NCBI GenBank assembly: GCA_963666825.2
Contig: OY763044.2
Coordinates: 6,014,001-6,078,000 of the forward strand
DNA from: Saccharicrinis sp963666825
GTDB taxonomy: Bacteria; Bacteroidota; Bacteroidia; Bacteroidales; Marinilabiliaceae
DNA: 64,000 nt
Reading direction: 5' to 3'
Shown: one piece after another, positions 17,534 to 26,281 of the stretch
Layout of the letters: every line of letters starts with the position of its first letter
Position numbering within the stretch: position 1 is the stretch's first letter
The notes under the pieces: generated by a model
The model's database searches: none
The model's input: only the letters and a program-made list of their open reading frames with translations
Told to the model about the DNA's origin: nothing
Translations under genes and position numbers: made by a program

Positions 17534-18370
17534 TTATTTGGCTTTTGTTTCTGTTATTTTACCATTATTATAATAGGTAATGGATATTAATTTGTATGTA
17601 TCGTCATAGTTAAATTTTTCTCCATTAAACAGTGATCCTTTAACAAAAAATCCTTTAGCTGAAATTTTTCCGTTTTCGTTTATTATAGTATGATTTCCTG
17701 TTCCTTGGAATTTTAATCTTGGAATATCATCATTAGTTTCTTTCTTTTCAGATGAATTTGCTGTTGAAGCAGGCTTTTTTTCGATTGTATGTGTAGTATT
17801 AATTTTACCATTTGCGTATAACTTTTCTTGAACCAGATTACCATCTTCATTATAAACTAATAGTTTGCCATCAGTCTTACCATCATTCCAAATACCTTCG
17901 TACATTTTGTTGCCATTCTCATGATAATATTGTTGTTCTCCCTCTCTTTTACCATCACTATTATAGTTCCAATTATACGATATCTGTCCATTTTCATAGT
18001 AGTATTGATACTTTCCTACCCAATGGTCTAAATCCCAATTGCCTTTTTCCCTGATCGTACCATTTTCATAGTAAAATACTGCTAAACCTTTAGCTTCTCC
18101 CTGAGTATAATGTATTTCAGATTTTTTATTGCCCGACTCGTAATAAGATATCCAGGTACCTTCTTTTTTATTGTTGATGTAATTCCCTTCTTCTTTAATT
18201 TTATTTGAATTATAGTAAGTTCGCCACCAGCCTTGCTTTGTGTTATTTGAATCAGTGATATTTAATGTATCTGAATTTTGAGTGTATGCAAAATCATTTC
18301 CTAACAATAATGTCTGAGAAATAAATAAATATAATAGTGTAATAAAAAAATATCTGTGTAAGTAAATCAT
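17534..18370 (-). CDS. Exported MORN-repeat (YwqK-like) protein
   Basis: 278 residues with a signal peptide (about 1-24, ending near LLLGND). The middle part has at least six repeats of about 22-24 residues built on YYxxGxxxxEGxxxxxxKxGxW. Examples are YYNSNKIKEEGNYINNKKEG, YYESGNKKSEIHYTQGEAKG and YYENGQISYNWNYNSDGKRE. This is the MORN variant typical of the YwqK group. The C-terminal 60 residues form one further divergent unit after a Lys/Glu linker. MORN strands usually mediate binding to proteins or lipids. The location is periplasmic or outer surface. No partner is evident, and no toxin gene lies beside it. Confidence 0.88.
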   Translation of the reverse strand: MIYLHRYFFITLLYLFISQTLLLGNDFAYTQNSDTLNITDSNNTKQGWWRTYYNSNKIKEEGNYINNKKEGTWISYYESGNKKSEIHYTQGEAKGLAVFYYENGTIREKGNWDLDHWVGKYQYYYENGQISYNWNYNSDGKREGEQQYYHENGNKMYEGIWNDGKTDGKLLVYNEDGNLVQEKLYANGKINTTHTIEKKPASTANSSEKKETNDDIPRLKFQGTGNHTIINENGKISAKGFFVKGSLFNGEKFNYDDTYKLISITYYNNGKITETKAK

Positions 18371-18532
18371 TTTCTAGTGATGTATTAATGAATCATTATA
18401 CCCATTTTTTTAAGTAAGGTTATAGGTGAGTAATTATTTTTTAAGCTTTTAAACAAAAATGTTTTATATATGAAAGAAAGCAGTTATTAGCCAAAGTAAT
18501 TTTTGTACTTTGCAACTATTAAAATTAAATGG

Positions 18533-20707
18533 ATGTCTGGTAAAAAGAAGAAAACAAAAACTAGAAGTAGAGGACTTAAAAAGCATCAAATCGCAGGTTT
18601 AGTTCAGGGTATTTTTTCGAACAACCCTAAAAGAACTTATAATTATAAACAAATCTCAGATGTGCTTGGATTAAAAAAGCACACACTCAAGCAAACTGTT
18701 GTTGAAATTTTATATGAGTTACTTGAGAGCGGTTTTTTAACAGAAATTGCTAAAGGTAAGTTTAAGTTATTGTCTCGCGGTGCTTATATGGAAGGAATTG
18801 TGGATGCAACAACTTCTGGTGCAGCTTATATTGTTCCTGTAGATGGAAATGGTGATGATGTTTTTGTTAGTCAGCAGAATTTAAAGAATGCTATTAATGG
18901 TGATTTAGTTAAGATATTAATATTTGCGAAAAAGAGAGGGCGTTCGCAGGAAGGAGAGGTAGTTGAAGTTCTCGAAAGAAAAAGAGAAACCTTTGTGGGT
19001 AGAATTGAAATGTCGAAGAACTTTGCATTTTTGGTTACTGATAAAAAAGTAATGTTCAGAGATATTTTTATTCCTATCGAAAAATTGAAAAATGCAAAGA
19101 ACGGGCAGCTGGCAGTTGCAAGGATTACAGACTGGGATGATTATACCAAAAATCCTTTTGGAGAGATCATTGATGTTCTTGGGGATGTAGGAGAAAACAA
19201 TGCAGAAATACATGCTATTTTAGCTGAGTTTAATTTACCTTATGAATATCCTCAAAACGTAATTGAGGCTGCAGACAAAATTCCAGAAACCATAGCGGAA
19301 GAGGAAATACAAAATCGACGTGATTTCAGAGATGTAACAACGTTTACTATTGATCCCAAAGATGCAAAAGACTTCGATGATGCTTTATCTATTCAAAAAC
19401 TAGAAAATGGTAATTGGGAAGTCGGAGTTCATATTGCCGATGTTACCCATTATGTAAAACCAAAGTCTATAATCGATAATGAAGGTTTTGAAAGGGCAAC
19501 ATCTGTTTATTTAGTAGATCGCGTTGTTCCTATGTTACCAGAAAGGTTAAGTAATGGTATTTGTTCTCTTCGTCCAAATGAAGAAAAATTATGCTTTTCC
19601 GTTGTTTTTGAGTTAGATAATGAGGCAAACTTATTGGATACCTGGTATGGTAAAACCATAATTTATAGCGATAGGAGATTTACCTACGAAGAAGCTCAGG
19701 AAATTATTGAAACTAAAGATGGTGATTTTAAGGAAGAAATATTGACACTGGATAGTTTGGCGAAGAGTTTAAGAAATCAACGTTTTAATCATGGTGCAAT
19801 TTCCTTTGAAAGAATAGAAGTTAAGTTTGATATTGATGAAAAAGGAAAACCTCTTAGTGTTTATTTTAAGGAGTCGAAGGATGCAAATAAACTGATAGAG
19901 GAATTTATGCTTTTAGCCAATAAACGAGTTGCTGAATTTATCGGTAAAAAAGAAATAACAAAAGGTAGAGGTGGAGAACCAAAAACTTTTGTTTATCGTG
20001 TCCATGAAAATCCAGATCCTGAAAAATTTGAAAACTTTGCACGTTTTGTGCGTCGCTTTGGTTACGAAGCAATGCCTGTAGGAGAAGAAAAAATAAGCAG
20101 CTCCATTAATAGATTGTTGAAACAAGTTGAAGGCAAAAAAGAGCAAAATATTATTGAAACTTTAGCTATAAGAACAATGGCAAAGGCATCATATTCTGCT
20201 AAAAATATAGGCCATTATGGTTTGGCGTTCAAACATTATACTCACTTTACATCTCCGATACGTAGATATCCGGATATGATGGTCCATCGTTTATTAGAAT
20301 CTTATTTAGATGGAGGTCGATCTGCGAATAACAATAAAGTTGAGGAGGACTGTAAGCATTGTTCAAAAATGGAATTAGTGGCAGCAGAAGCTGAACGTGC
20401 CTCAATTAAATTCAAGCAGGTTGAATTTATGAATGAACATGTAGGAAAAGAATTCACAGGTGTGATATCCGGAGTAACGGAATGGGGATTTTATGTGGAG
20501 TTAGATGAGAATAAATGTGAAGGAATGGTTTCGATAAGGAATCTGGATGATGACTTTTATCGTTTTGATGAAGATAATTATTGTATTATAGGTAGAAAGT
20601 TTAAAAAGAAATATCAGTTAGGAGATAATGTAAAAATATTGGTAGCTAAAGCAAATTTGGTAAAAAAACAGTTGGACTTTGAGTTAATTAACGATTTCAA
20701 TGTGTAA
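18533..20707 (+). CDS. rnr: Ribonuclease R
   Basis: I choose ATG 18533 (724 residues); the open frame runs 30 bases further up to a TTG. Domains in order: a lysine-rich N-terminus with a winged-helix segment (to about 75), two cold-shock OB folds (about 80-240), the RNB catalytic domain (about 265-595) and an S1 domain (about 640-720). The RNB motif DPKDAKDFDDALSI holds the metal-binding aspartates, and HYTHFTSPIRRYPDMMVHR closes the domain. RNase R is a processive 3'-5' exonuclease that degrades structured RNA in the cytosol. TACTTTGC just upstream of the ATG resembles a -7 box lacking one base. Confidence 0.97.
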   Translation: MSGKKKKTKTRSRGLKKHQIAGLVQGIFSNNPKRTYNYKQISDVLGLKKHTLKQTVVEILYELLESGFLTEIAKGKFKLLSRGAYMEGIVDATTSGAAYIVPVDGNGDDVFVSQQNLKNAINGDLVKILIFAKKRGRSQEGEVVEVLERKRETFVGRIEMSKNFAFLVTDKKVMFRDIFIPIEKLKNAKNGQLAVARITDWDDYTKNPFGEIIDVLGDVGENNAEIHAILAEFNLPYEYPQNVIEAADKIPETIAEEEIQNRRDFRDVTTFTIDPKDAKDFDDALSIQKLENGNWEVGVHIADVTHYVKPKSIIDNEGFERATSVYLVDRVVPMLPERLSNGICSLRPNEEKLCFSVVFELDNEANLLDTWYGKTIIYSDRRFTYEEAQEIIETKDGDFKEEILTLDSLAKSLRNQRFNHGAISFERIEVKFDIDEKGKPLSVYFKESKDANKLIEEFMLLANKRVAEFIGKKEITKGRGGEPKTFVYRVHENPDPEKFENFARFVRRFGYEAMPVGEEKISSSINRLLKQVEGKKEQNIIETLAIRTMAKASYSAKNIGHYGLAFKHYTHFTSPIRRYPDMMVHRLLESYLDGGRSANNNKVEEDCKHCSKMELVAAEAERASIKFKQVEFMNEHVGKEFTGVISGVTEWGFYVELDENKCEGMVSIRNLDDDFYRFDEDNYCIIGRKFKKKYQLGDNVKILVAKANLVKKQLDFELINDFNV

Positions 20708-20796
20708 ATCAGGTTATGTAAATATCTATATAATAACTATGGAAAAATATTGACAATTGTTCAAAAATTTTGTAATATTAATAGATAGAATTATTG

Positions 20797-20866
20797 ACGA
20801 ATCAATTCGTTCTAAAATCTTTTGTAATCTAATTAATGCTTTAGAAGCAAGAATATTCGAACGAAT
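20797..20866. promoter_or_regulatory. Two CGAAT/ATTCG palindromes, candidate operator of the TetR gene
   Basis: ACGAAT-CA-ATTCGT is at 20797-20810 and ATTCG-AA-CGAAT at 20855-20866. Both use the same 5-base half-site with a 2-base centre, in opposite arrangement. The outer parts also pair as AATTCGTTC/GAACGAATT (20804-20812 with 20859-20867). They lie 96-165 bases before the TetR start and upstream of its candidate -7 box. Short dyads of this kind are typical of TetR operators; binding is inference. Confidence 0.5.
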
Positions 20867-20921
20867 TTTAAAATAGCGATATTTATCATGATTACAACTT
20901 TTATTTACCAATACAAATCTG

Positions 20922-20929
20922 TAGCTTTG
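20922..20929 (+). promoter_or_regulatory. Candidate -7 box for the TetR gene
   Basis: TAGCTTTG fits TAnnTTTG and is followed by CGC, 33 bases before the ATG at 20962. Confidence 0.5.
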
Positions 20930-20961
20930 CGCTCAAAGCAGATATTATTTTCTACCAACTT

Positions 20962-21561
20962 ATGACAAGTGAAAATCTAAATTACAATGAAAGCGTAAGA
21001 GTTTCTATATTAGAAGCTGCGCAGGGGCTCTTTTCCAAATTTGGATATAAGAAGACTACAATGGAGGACATAGCACAGGAATTGCACAAAGGAAAAAGTT
21101 CTTTGTATTATTATTTTAAAAACAAAGAAGAAATTTTTCAGGCAGTTATCGATTGGGAACAAAGCGTTCTATTAAGTAAATTACATGAGATTGTTGAATC
21201 AGATCAGGAACCTAAAGAAAAGTTGAATAATTATGTTCTTGTTCGAATGCAAACTATTAGTGAACTTGATAACTACTTTAAAGCTTTAACAGATGAAAAA
21301 TCAGGAGGACTTGAATTTGTTAAGAAAGTAAAAGAGAGTAGTGAGAAAGAAGAAATTGAAATGGTGAAGAAAATTCTTGAGGAAGGAATTTCAAATGATA
21401 CATTTCAAATAAAAAATACATTAATGGGAGCAACTGCGTTAGCTTTGGCTATGAAAGGCCTTGAAGTTCCAATGTTTAATGCAACAAACAAATTTGAAGA
21501 TGTAATAGAACATGTTCAAAATGTAATGAATATTTTATTCTATGGCCTTATAAAAAGGTAA
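20962..21561 (+). CDS. TetR/AcrR family transcriptional regulator
   Basis: 199 residues. The N-terminal helix-turn-helix reads ILEAAQGLFSKFGYKKTTM then EDIAQELHKGKSSLYYYFKN, followed by KEEIFQAVID. This is the standard TetR DNA-binding unit (about residues 14-60). The C-terminal part is helical and would bind a small ligand. No transporter or enzyme is next to it apart from metA, which is separated by a terminator-like hairpin, so target genes are not obvious. Two dyads with shared half-sites upstream suggest autoregulation. Confidence 0.93.
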   Translation: MTSENLNYNESVRVSILEAAQGLFSKFGYKKTTMEDIAQELHKGKSSLYYYFKNKEEIFQAVIDWEQSVLLSKLHEIVESDQEPKEKLNNYVLVRMQTISELDNYFKALTDEKSGGLEFVKKVKESSEKEEIEMVKKILEEGISNDTFQIKNTLMGATALALAMKGLEVPMFNATNKFEDVIEHVQNVMNILFYGLIKR

Positions 21562-21586
21562 AATGTCATTGTTCTAAAAAAAAATA

Positions 21587-21610
21587 GGCCGTAATTTACG
21601 GCCTTTGTTG
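21587..21610. terminator. Hairpin between the TetR gene and metA
   Basis: GGCCGT (21587-21592) pairs with ACGGCC (21598-21603) around a 5-base loop. On the plus strand only TTTG follows. On the minus strand a long T run follows (complement of A 21576-21584), so the T run favours the minus strand although both neighbours are on plus. Confidence 0.55.
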
Positions 21611-21628
21611 TTTAAAAATAATTTTACT

Positions 21629-22546
21629 ATGCCCATAAAAATTCCTGATCAATTACCCGCTCGTAATGTACTAGAAGGGGAAAATGTTTTTGTAATGGAT
21701 GAGACTCGTGCGAGTCATCAAGATATAAGGCCTTTAAAAATTGTAGTTTTTAACTTAATGCCTTTAAAAATTACAACAGAAGCACAAATTATGAGGGTAT
21801 TGTCCAATACTCCATTGCAAGTTGAAGTGGATTTGTTAATGACAAGAAGTCACTCGCCTAAAACAACACCGAAGGAGCATTTATCAACTTTTTATAAAAC
21901 TTTTGAAGAAGTTAAAAGAAAAAAGTATGACGGAATGATTATTACAGGTGCGCCTGTAGAACATTTGGAATTTGATGAAGTTACATACTGGGATGAATTA
22001 AAGGAGATAATGGAATGGGCTCGTAAAAATGTAACCAGTACTTTACATATTTGTTGGGGGGCTCAGGCTGGTTTGTATTATCATTACGGAATTCCAAAGT
22101 ATCATCTGGGTGAAAAACTTTTTGGAGTATTTAATCATAAAGTTCGTGATAAAAAGGAGCCTTTACTAAGAGGTTTCGATGATCAATTTTTTGCTCCTCA
22201 TTCTCGTTTTACAGGAGTGAGACAAAAGGATATAGATAAAGTGCCAGGACTAAAAACATTGGCTGATTCTAAAGAAGCAGGAGTTTATATTGTAATCTCT
22301 CCTGATAAGCGACTTATTTTTGTTACAGGGCATTCTGAGTATGATCCATATACCCTAAAAGAGGAATATTATCGTGATTTGGAAAAAGGAGAGAAAATTG
22401 CAATTCCTAAAAATTATTTTCCTGATGATGATACTTCAAATGATCCAATTGTAAGGTGGAGAAGTCATGCAAGTTTGTTATTTACTAATTGGTTAAATTA
22501 TTACGTTTATCAAGAAACTCCTTATAATTTTGAGGAGATTAATTAA
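21629..22546 (+). CDS. metA: Homoserine O-acetyltransferase of the MetA family
   Basis: I start at ATG 21629 (305 residues), where MPIKIPDQLPARNVLEGENV matches the usual MetA start; the frame extends 24 bases further upstream. The catalytic residues are at the canonical positions: Cys142 in HICWGAQAG, and His235 and Glu237 in VTGHSEYD. Residue 111 is Glu (GAPVEHLEF). In this family Glu111 goes with acetyl-CoA and Gly111, as in E. coli, with succinyl-CoA, so I predict an acetyltransferase despite the common annotation. It acylates L-homoserine, the first step of methionine synthesis, in the cytosol. No other met gene is nearby. Confidence 0.95.
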   Translation: MPIKIPDQLPARNVLEGENVFVMDETRASHQDIRPLKIVVFNLMPLKITTEAQIMRVLSNTPLQVEVDLLMTRSHSPKTTPKEHLSTFYKTFEEVKRKKYDGMIITGAPVEHLEFDEVTYWDELKEIMEWARKNVTSTLHICWGAQAGLYYHYGIPKYHLGEKLFGVFNHKVRDKKEPLLRGFDDQFFAPHSRFTGVRQKDIDKVPGLKTLADSKEAGVYIVISPDKRLIFVTGHSEYDPYTLKEEYYRDLEKGEKIAIPKNYFPDDDTSNDPIVRWRSHASLLFTNWLNYYVYQETPYNFEEIN

Positions 22547-22612
22547 GGTAATTGCTATATTTAGAAAATGTAAAAGGTGACTTTTACCATAATTTCTAAA
22601 ATGTTTTTGTTT

Positions 22613-22620
22613 TACTTTTG
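22613..22620 (+). promoter_or_regulatory. Candidate -7 box for gcvH
   Basis: TACTTTTG fits TAnnTTTG, 27 bases before the ATG at 22648; no good TTG upstream. Confidence 0.45.
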
Positions 22621-22647
22621 ATTAAATAAACCATAATATCAAACAAA

Positions 22648-23025
22648 ATGAATATTCCTGAGAATTTAAAGTATACAAAAGACCACGAATGGGTTTTAAT
22701 TGAAGGAGATAAAGCTACAGTTGGTATCACAGATTTTGCACAAGGTGAGTTAGGTGATATTGTGTTTGTAGAAATTGAAACGGAAGGTGAAGAACTGGAT
22801 AAAGAAGAAGTTTTTGGTACTATTGAAGCTGTAAAAACAGTCTCTGATTTATATATGCCTGTTGATGCTAAAGTACTTGAAATTAATCCAGCTTTAGAGG
22901 ATAATCCAGAGTTAGTTAATAAAGAGCCTTACGAAGGTGGATGGATGATTAAAATTGAAGCAAAAGATGTAGCTCAATTCGATCAGTTATTAACAGCAGA
23001 TCAGTATAAAGAATTAATAAGCTAA
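22648..23025 (+). CDS. gcvH: Glycine cleavage system H protein
   Basis: 125 residues, the usual length. The lipoylation site is Lys63 in GTIEAVKTVSDLYMP, and the family landmarks KYTKDHEWV, GITDFAQGELGDIVFVE and NKEPYEGGWMIKIE are all present. The lipoyl arm carries the aminomethyl group between the P, T and L proteins. gcvP and gcvT are not in the window, so the system is split in this genome. It is a single gene with its own candidate promoter and terminator. Confidence 0.98.
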   Translation: MNIPENLKYTKDHEWVLIEGDKATVGITDFAQGELGDIVFVEIETEGEELDKEEVFGTIEAVKTVSDLYMPVDAKVLEINPALEDNPELVNKEPYEGGWMIKIEAKDVAQFDQLLTADQYKELIS

Positions 23026-23047
23026 TTATTGTCTTTTTTATATAGGA

Positions 23048-23082
23048 AAGCATAAAGATCTTTGGTCTTTATGCTTTTTTTA
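23048..23082 (+). terminator. Intrinsic terminator after gcvH
   Basis: AAGCATAAAGA (23048-23058) pairs perfectly with TCTTTATGCTT (23066-23076), followed by a T run. Confidence 0.9.
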
Positions 23083-23112
23083 TTTTGTATAGTTTTGTTT
23101 TACCAGTAGCAT

Positions 23113-23148
23113 AAAAAAGCCTCGTTCTAATTAGAACGAGGCTTTTAA
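23113..23148. terminator. Terminator of the rimP-nusA-infB operon
   Basis: AAGCCTCGTTCT (23117-23128) pairs perfectly with AGAACGAGGCTT (23133-23144) around AATT. Flanking A and T runs allow it to act on both strands. It lies about 30 bases past the infB stop on the minus strand. Confidence 0.9.
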
Positions 23149-23179
23149 GTATATTATTTATTGTAATATCTCTTTTCTG

Positions 23180-26100
23180 TTATAATTTTCTTGAAACTTC
23201 AACTTCTTCGTAAGCCTCAATTAAATCACCAATCTTAAGGTCGTTATAGTTGTTAATACTAACACCACATTCATAACCTGTAGCAACTTCTTTAACGTCA
23301 TCTTTGAATCGTTTAAGAGCAGCTAAATCACCTGAGTAGATTACAATACCGTCTCTGATTAAGCGAACTTTAGAATTACGTTTAATCTTTCCTTCTTTAA
23401 CCATACATCCAGCAATTGTACCAACTTTAGAAATCTTAAACGTTTCACGTACCTCTAATGTTGATATTACTTGCTCTTTGATTTCTGGAGAAAGCATACC
23501 TTCCATTGCTGATTTTAACTCTTCGATTGCATCATAGATGATAGAGTAAAGTCTGATATCTATCTCCTCTTTTTCTGCAATTTTTCTTGCAGCCATAGAT
23601 GGTCGTACCTGGAAACCAATTACGATAGCATTAGATGCTGCGGCTAACATAATGTCTGACTCAGAAATTTGTCCTACAGCCTTGTGAATCACATTTACTT
23701 GAATCTCATCAGTAGAAAGCTTAATCAATGAATCTGAAAGTGCTTCAATTGATCCATCCACATCACCTTTAACAATTACATTTAACTCCTGGAAGTTACC
23801 AATTGCAATACGACGACCAATTTCATCAAGAGTAATATGTTTCTTAGTTCTCATTCCTTGTTCACGTTGAAGCTGAGTACGTTTATTTGTAATCTCTTTA
23901 GCCTCACGTTCACTGTCAAGAACGTTGAATTTTTCACCTGCTTGAGGAGCTCCATTTAAACCTAGCATTAATACTGGTTCTGATGGTCCTGCCTCAATAA
24001 CTTTTTTGTTTCTTTCGTTGAACATCGCTTTAACGTGTCCCATGTAACTACCTGAAACAATAACATCACCAATTTTTAATGTTCCTGATTGTACAAGAAC
24101 AGTAGTTACGTAACCTCTACCTTTATCAAGTGAAGATTCAATAACTGATCCAACAGCTTTCTTATCCTTAACTGCTTTTAATTCTAGAAGGTCTGCCTCA
24201 AGTAATACTTTTTCAAGCAAATCTTCAATGTTAATTCCGTTTTTAGCTGAAATTTCCTGACACTGATATTTACCTCCCCAGTCTTCAACCAGGTAGTTCA
24301 TATTTGCTAACTCTTCCTTGATCTTATCTGGGTTAGCTCCCGGTTTGTCAATCTTATTGATTGCAAAAACAATAGGAACACCTGCAGCAGAGGCGTGGTT
24401 GATCGCTTCAATTGTTTGAGGCATCACGTTGTCATCAGCTGCTACAATAATAATAGCTATATCTGTTACCTGGGCACCCCTTGCACGCATCGCTGTAAAG
24501 GCTTCGTGACCCGGAGTATCTAAGAATGTTATCTTTCTACCAGAGTCAAGAGTTACTGAGTATGCTCCAATGTGCTGAGTAATACCCCCTGCTTCACCCT
24601 GAATTACGTTTGCATTACGAATGTGGTCAAGTAGAGATGTTTTACCGTGGTCAACGTGTCCCATTACAGTAACAATAGGAGAGCGTTCCTCTAGTAATGA
24701 CTCGTCAATTTCTTCCTCTTCGTCAATTGCTGCAGCAACTTCAACACTAATAAATTCTACTTTATGATCGAATTCTTCTGCAACAAGAGAGATCGTTTCT
24801 GCATCAAGACGTTGGTTAATTGATACGAATAAACCAAGGCTCATACATGAAGCAATAATCTGGTTTACCTGAACATCCATCATTGTTGCTAATTCAGCAA
24901 CAGTAACAAACTCTGCTACCTGGATAATGTTCTTTTCCTGATTTGCTTTTTCCATTTCAGCCGCATGTTTCTGACTTACGGCATCACGTTTGTCTCTACG
25001 GTGACGAGAAGCTTTAGATTTACCTTTATTAGCAGTTAATCTTGCCAAGGTATCCTTAATTTGCTTTTGTACATCTTCCTCGCTGATCTCTGCTTTTACT
25101 GGTCTGCGAGTTTGATTTTTAGGTTTTCTGTTACCTTTATCTTGGTTGCGTGCACCTTGTTGATTTCGTTGTTGACCACCAGGTTGACCTTTAGGTCTTT
25201 GGCCTCCTTGTTGGTTGCCTCCACCTTGTTGGTTGCCACCACCTTGTTGAGCTGTTTTTTCGTTTATATTAACACGCTCTTTATCTTTTCTGATGCGTTT
25301 TCTTTTCTTTTTCTTGTTTTTGTCTGCTGCATTGTCAGACTTAGTTGGTGTTGTTGGTAATTCAATTTTACCAATAACAGTAGGCCCCGATAATTTTTTA
25401 ACCTGTGTAGGTTTAAATAAAGTATCTTCCGATTGATTATCTTTCTTCTCTGGTTGAGAATCCTCCTTTGTATTTTTAGGAGCTGAAGTCGCTGAAATAT
25501 CTGATTTTTCTGCTTTCTTCTCTTGGAAAACCTTTTCACTTTCAGGTTTTACCTCTTTCTTTTCTTTTGATTTGTTCTCTGAAACCACTTCTTTATTTTG
25601 AGATGCTTCTTTCTGTTCTTGTTTGTGTTGCTTCTTGGGTTTCTTAAATGCTTCTATGTCAATTTTTCCAACAACCTTAGGTTCCTCAATTGTATTTTTG
25701 GCAGCTGGTTTTTGAGATTCCTCAGGAACTGGTTTTTCTTCTTTAGGCTGAACAGTTTTTTCTTCTTTAACTGGTTTTTCCTCAGCTTTCTTAGGTTCTG
25801 AAACTTCATTAGCCGGTTGTGGCTCTTCTTTCTTCTTCTTAGATAAATTGTCTAAATCAATTTTTCCAAGAACTTTTGGAGCTTCCTTTTTAGGAACTTC
25901 AACCTTCTCAACTTTTGCCTCTTCCTTTTTAGACTTTTCTTTATCTGAAGAGCTGTCTAAATCTTTACGGATATCCTCAATTGAGATAGTTTCTTTTTGT
26001 GGTTTTTGTTTACTAAGAGCTTCAGATTTTTTACGAACAGTAAGGTCTGTATTGTATTCATTTTGAATATGATCATACATTTCGCCTGTAACTTTCGTAT

Positions 26101-26215
26101 TAGGATTTAATTCAACATCAAATCCTTTTTTCTGTAAAAATTCAACAATAGTATGAATTCCTACATTGAACTCTCTAGCAACTTTACTTAATCTATTTGT
26201 TTTACCAACTGCCAT
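23180..26215 (-). CDS. infB: Translation initiation factor IF-2
   Basis: 1011 residues. The small N-terminal IF2_N fold (VGKTNRLSKVAREFNVGIHT) is followed by about 400 residues of low-complexity Lys/Glu/Pro/Gln sequence. This contains three copies of a GKI(D/E) motif (KVLGKIDLDNL, KVVGKIDIEAF, TVIGKIELP) and a Gly/Gln-rich patch. A second N domain and the GTPase follow, with GHVDHGKTSLLD near residue 518, DTPGHEAF and NKIDKPGANP, and then domains II-IV. IF-2 places fMet-tRNA on the 30S subunit. It ends the rimP-nusA-infB operon, 66 bases after nusA. The long repeat-rich N-terminus is usual in Bacteroidota. Confidence 0.98.
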   Translation of the reverse strand: MAVGKTNRLSKVAREFNVGIHTIVEFLQKKGFDVELNPNTKVTGEMYDHIQNEYNTDLTVRKKSEALSKQKPQKETISIEDIRKDLDSSSDKEKSKKEEAKVEKVEVPKKEAPKVLGKIDLDNLSKKKKEEPQPANEVSEPKKAEEKPVKEEKTVQPKEEKPVPEESQKPAAKNTIEEPKVVGKIDIEAFKKPKKQHKQEQKEASQNKEVVSENKSKEKKEVKPESEKVFQEKKAEKSDISATSAPKNTKEDSQPEKKDNQSEDTLFKPTQVKKLSGPTVIGKIELPTTPTKSDNAADKNKKKKRKRIRKDKERVNINEKTAQQGGGNQQGGGNQQGGQRPKGQPGGQQRNQQGARNQDKGNRKPKNQTRRPVKAEISEEDVQKQIKDTLARLTANKGKSKASRHRRDKRDAVSQKHAAEMEKANQEKNIIQVAEFVTVAELATMMDVQVNQIIASCMSLGLFVSINQRLDAETISLVAEEFDHKVEFISVEVAAAIDEEEEIDESLLEERSPIVTVMGHVDHGKTSLLDHIRNANVIQGEAGGITQHIGAYSVTLDSGRKITFLDTPGHEAFTAMRARGAQVTDIAIIIVAADDNVMPQTIEAINHASAAGVPIVFAINKIDKPGANPDKIKEELANMNYLVEDWGGKYQCQEISAKNGINIEDLLEKVLLEADLLELKAVKDKKAVGSVIESSLDKGRGYVTTVLVQSGTLKIGDVIVSGSYMGHVKAMFNERNKKVIEAGPSEPVLMLGLNGAPQAGEKFNVLDSEREAKEITNKRTQLQREQGMRTKKHITLDEIGRRIAIGNFQELNVIVKGDVDGSIEALSDSLIKLSTDEIQVNVIHKAVGQISESDIMLAAASNAIVIGFQVRPSMAARKIAEKEEIDIRLYSIIYDAIEELKSAMEGMLSPEIKEQVISTLEVRETFKISKVGTIAGCMVKEGKIKRNSKVRLIRDGIVIYSGDLAALKRFKDDVKEVATGYECGVSINNYNDLKIGDLIEAYEEVEVSRKL

Positions 26216-26281
26216 ATTGGGAATTAAAGTTTTCTCTATTTAATTGTACAATTTTAATTAATGCAGACAAAAATAGTAGTT

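Noticed and set aside
20726..20911. A 61-codon minus-strand frame between rnr and the TetR gene
   Set aside because: AT-driven composition, no family resemblance, and it overlaps the palindromes and sits against the promoter region.
25200..25260. Short regular repeats that might suggest a CRISPR or satellite
   Set aside because: They are codons for the Gly/Gln repeats (GGGNQQ) of IF-2; there are no spacers.
25061..25801. Long plus-strand frames opposite infB
   Set aside because: They mirror the Lys/Glu-rich low-complexity part of IF-2 and have no sensible protein features.
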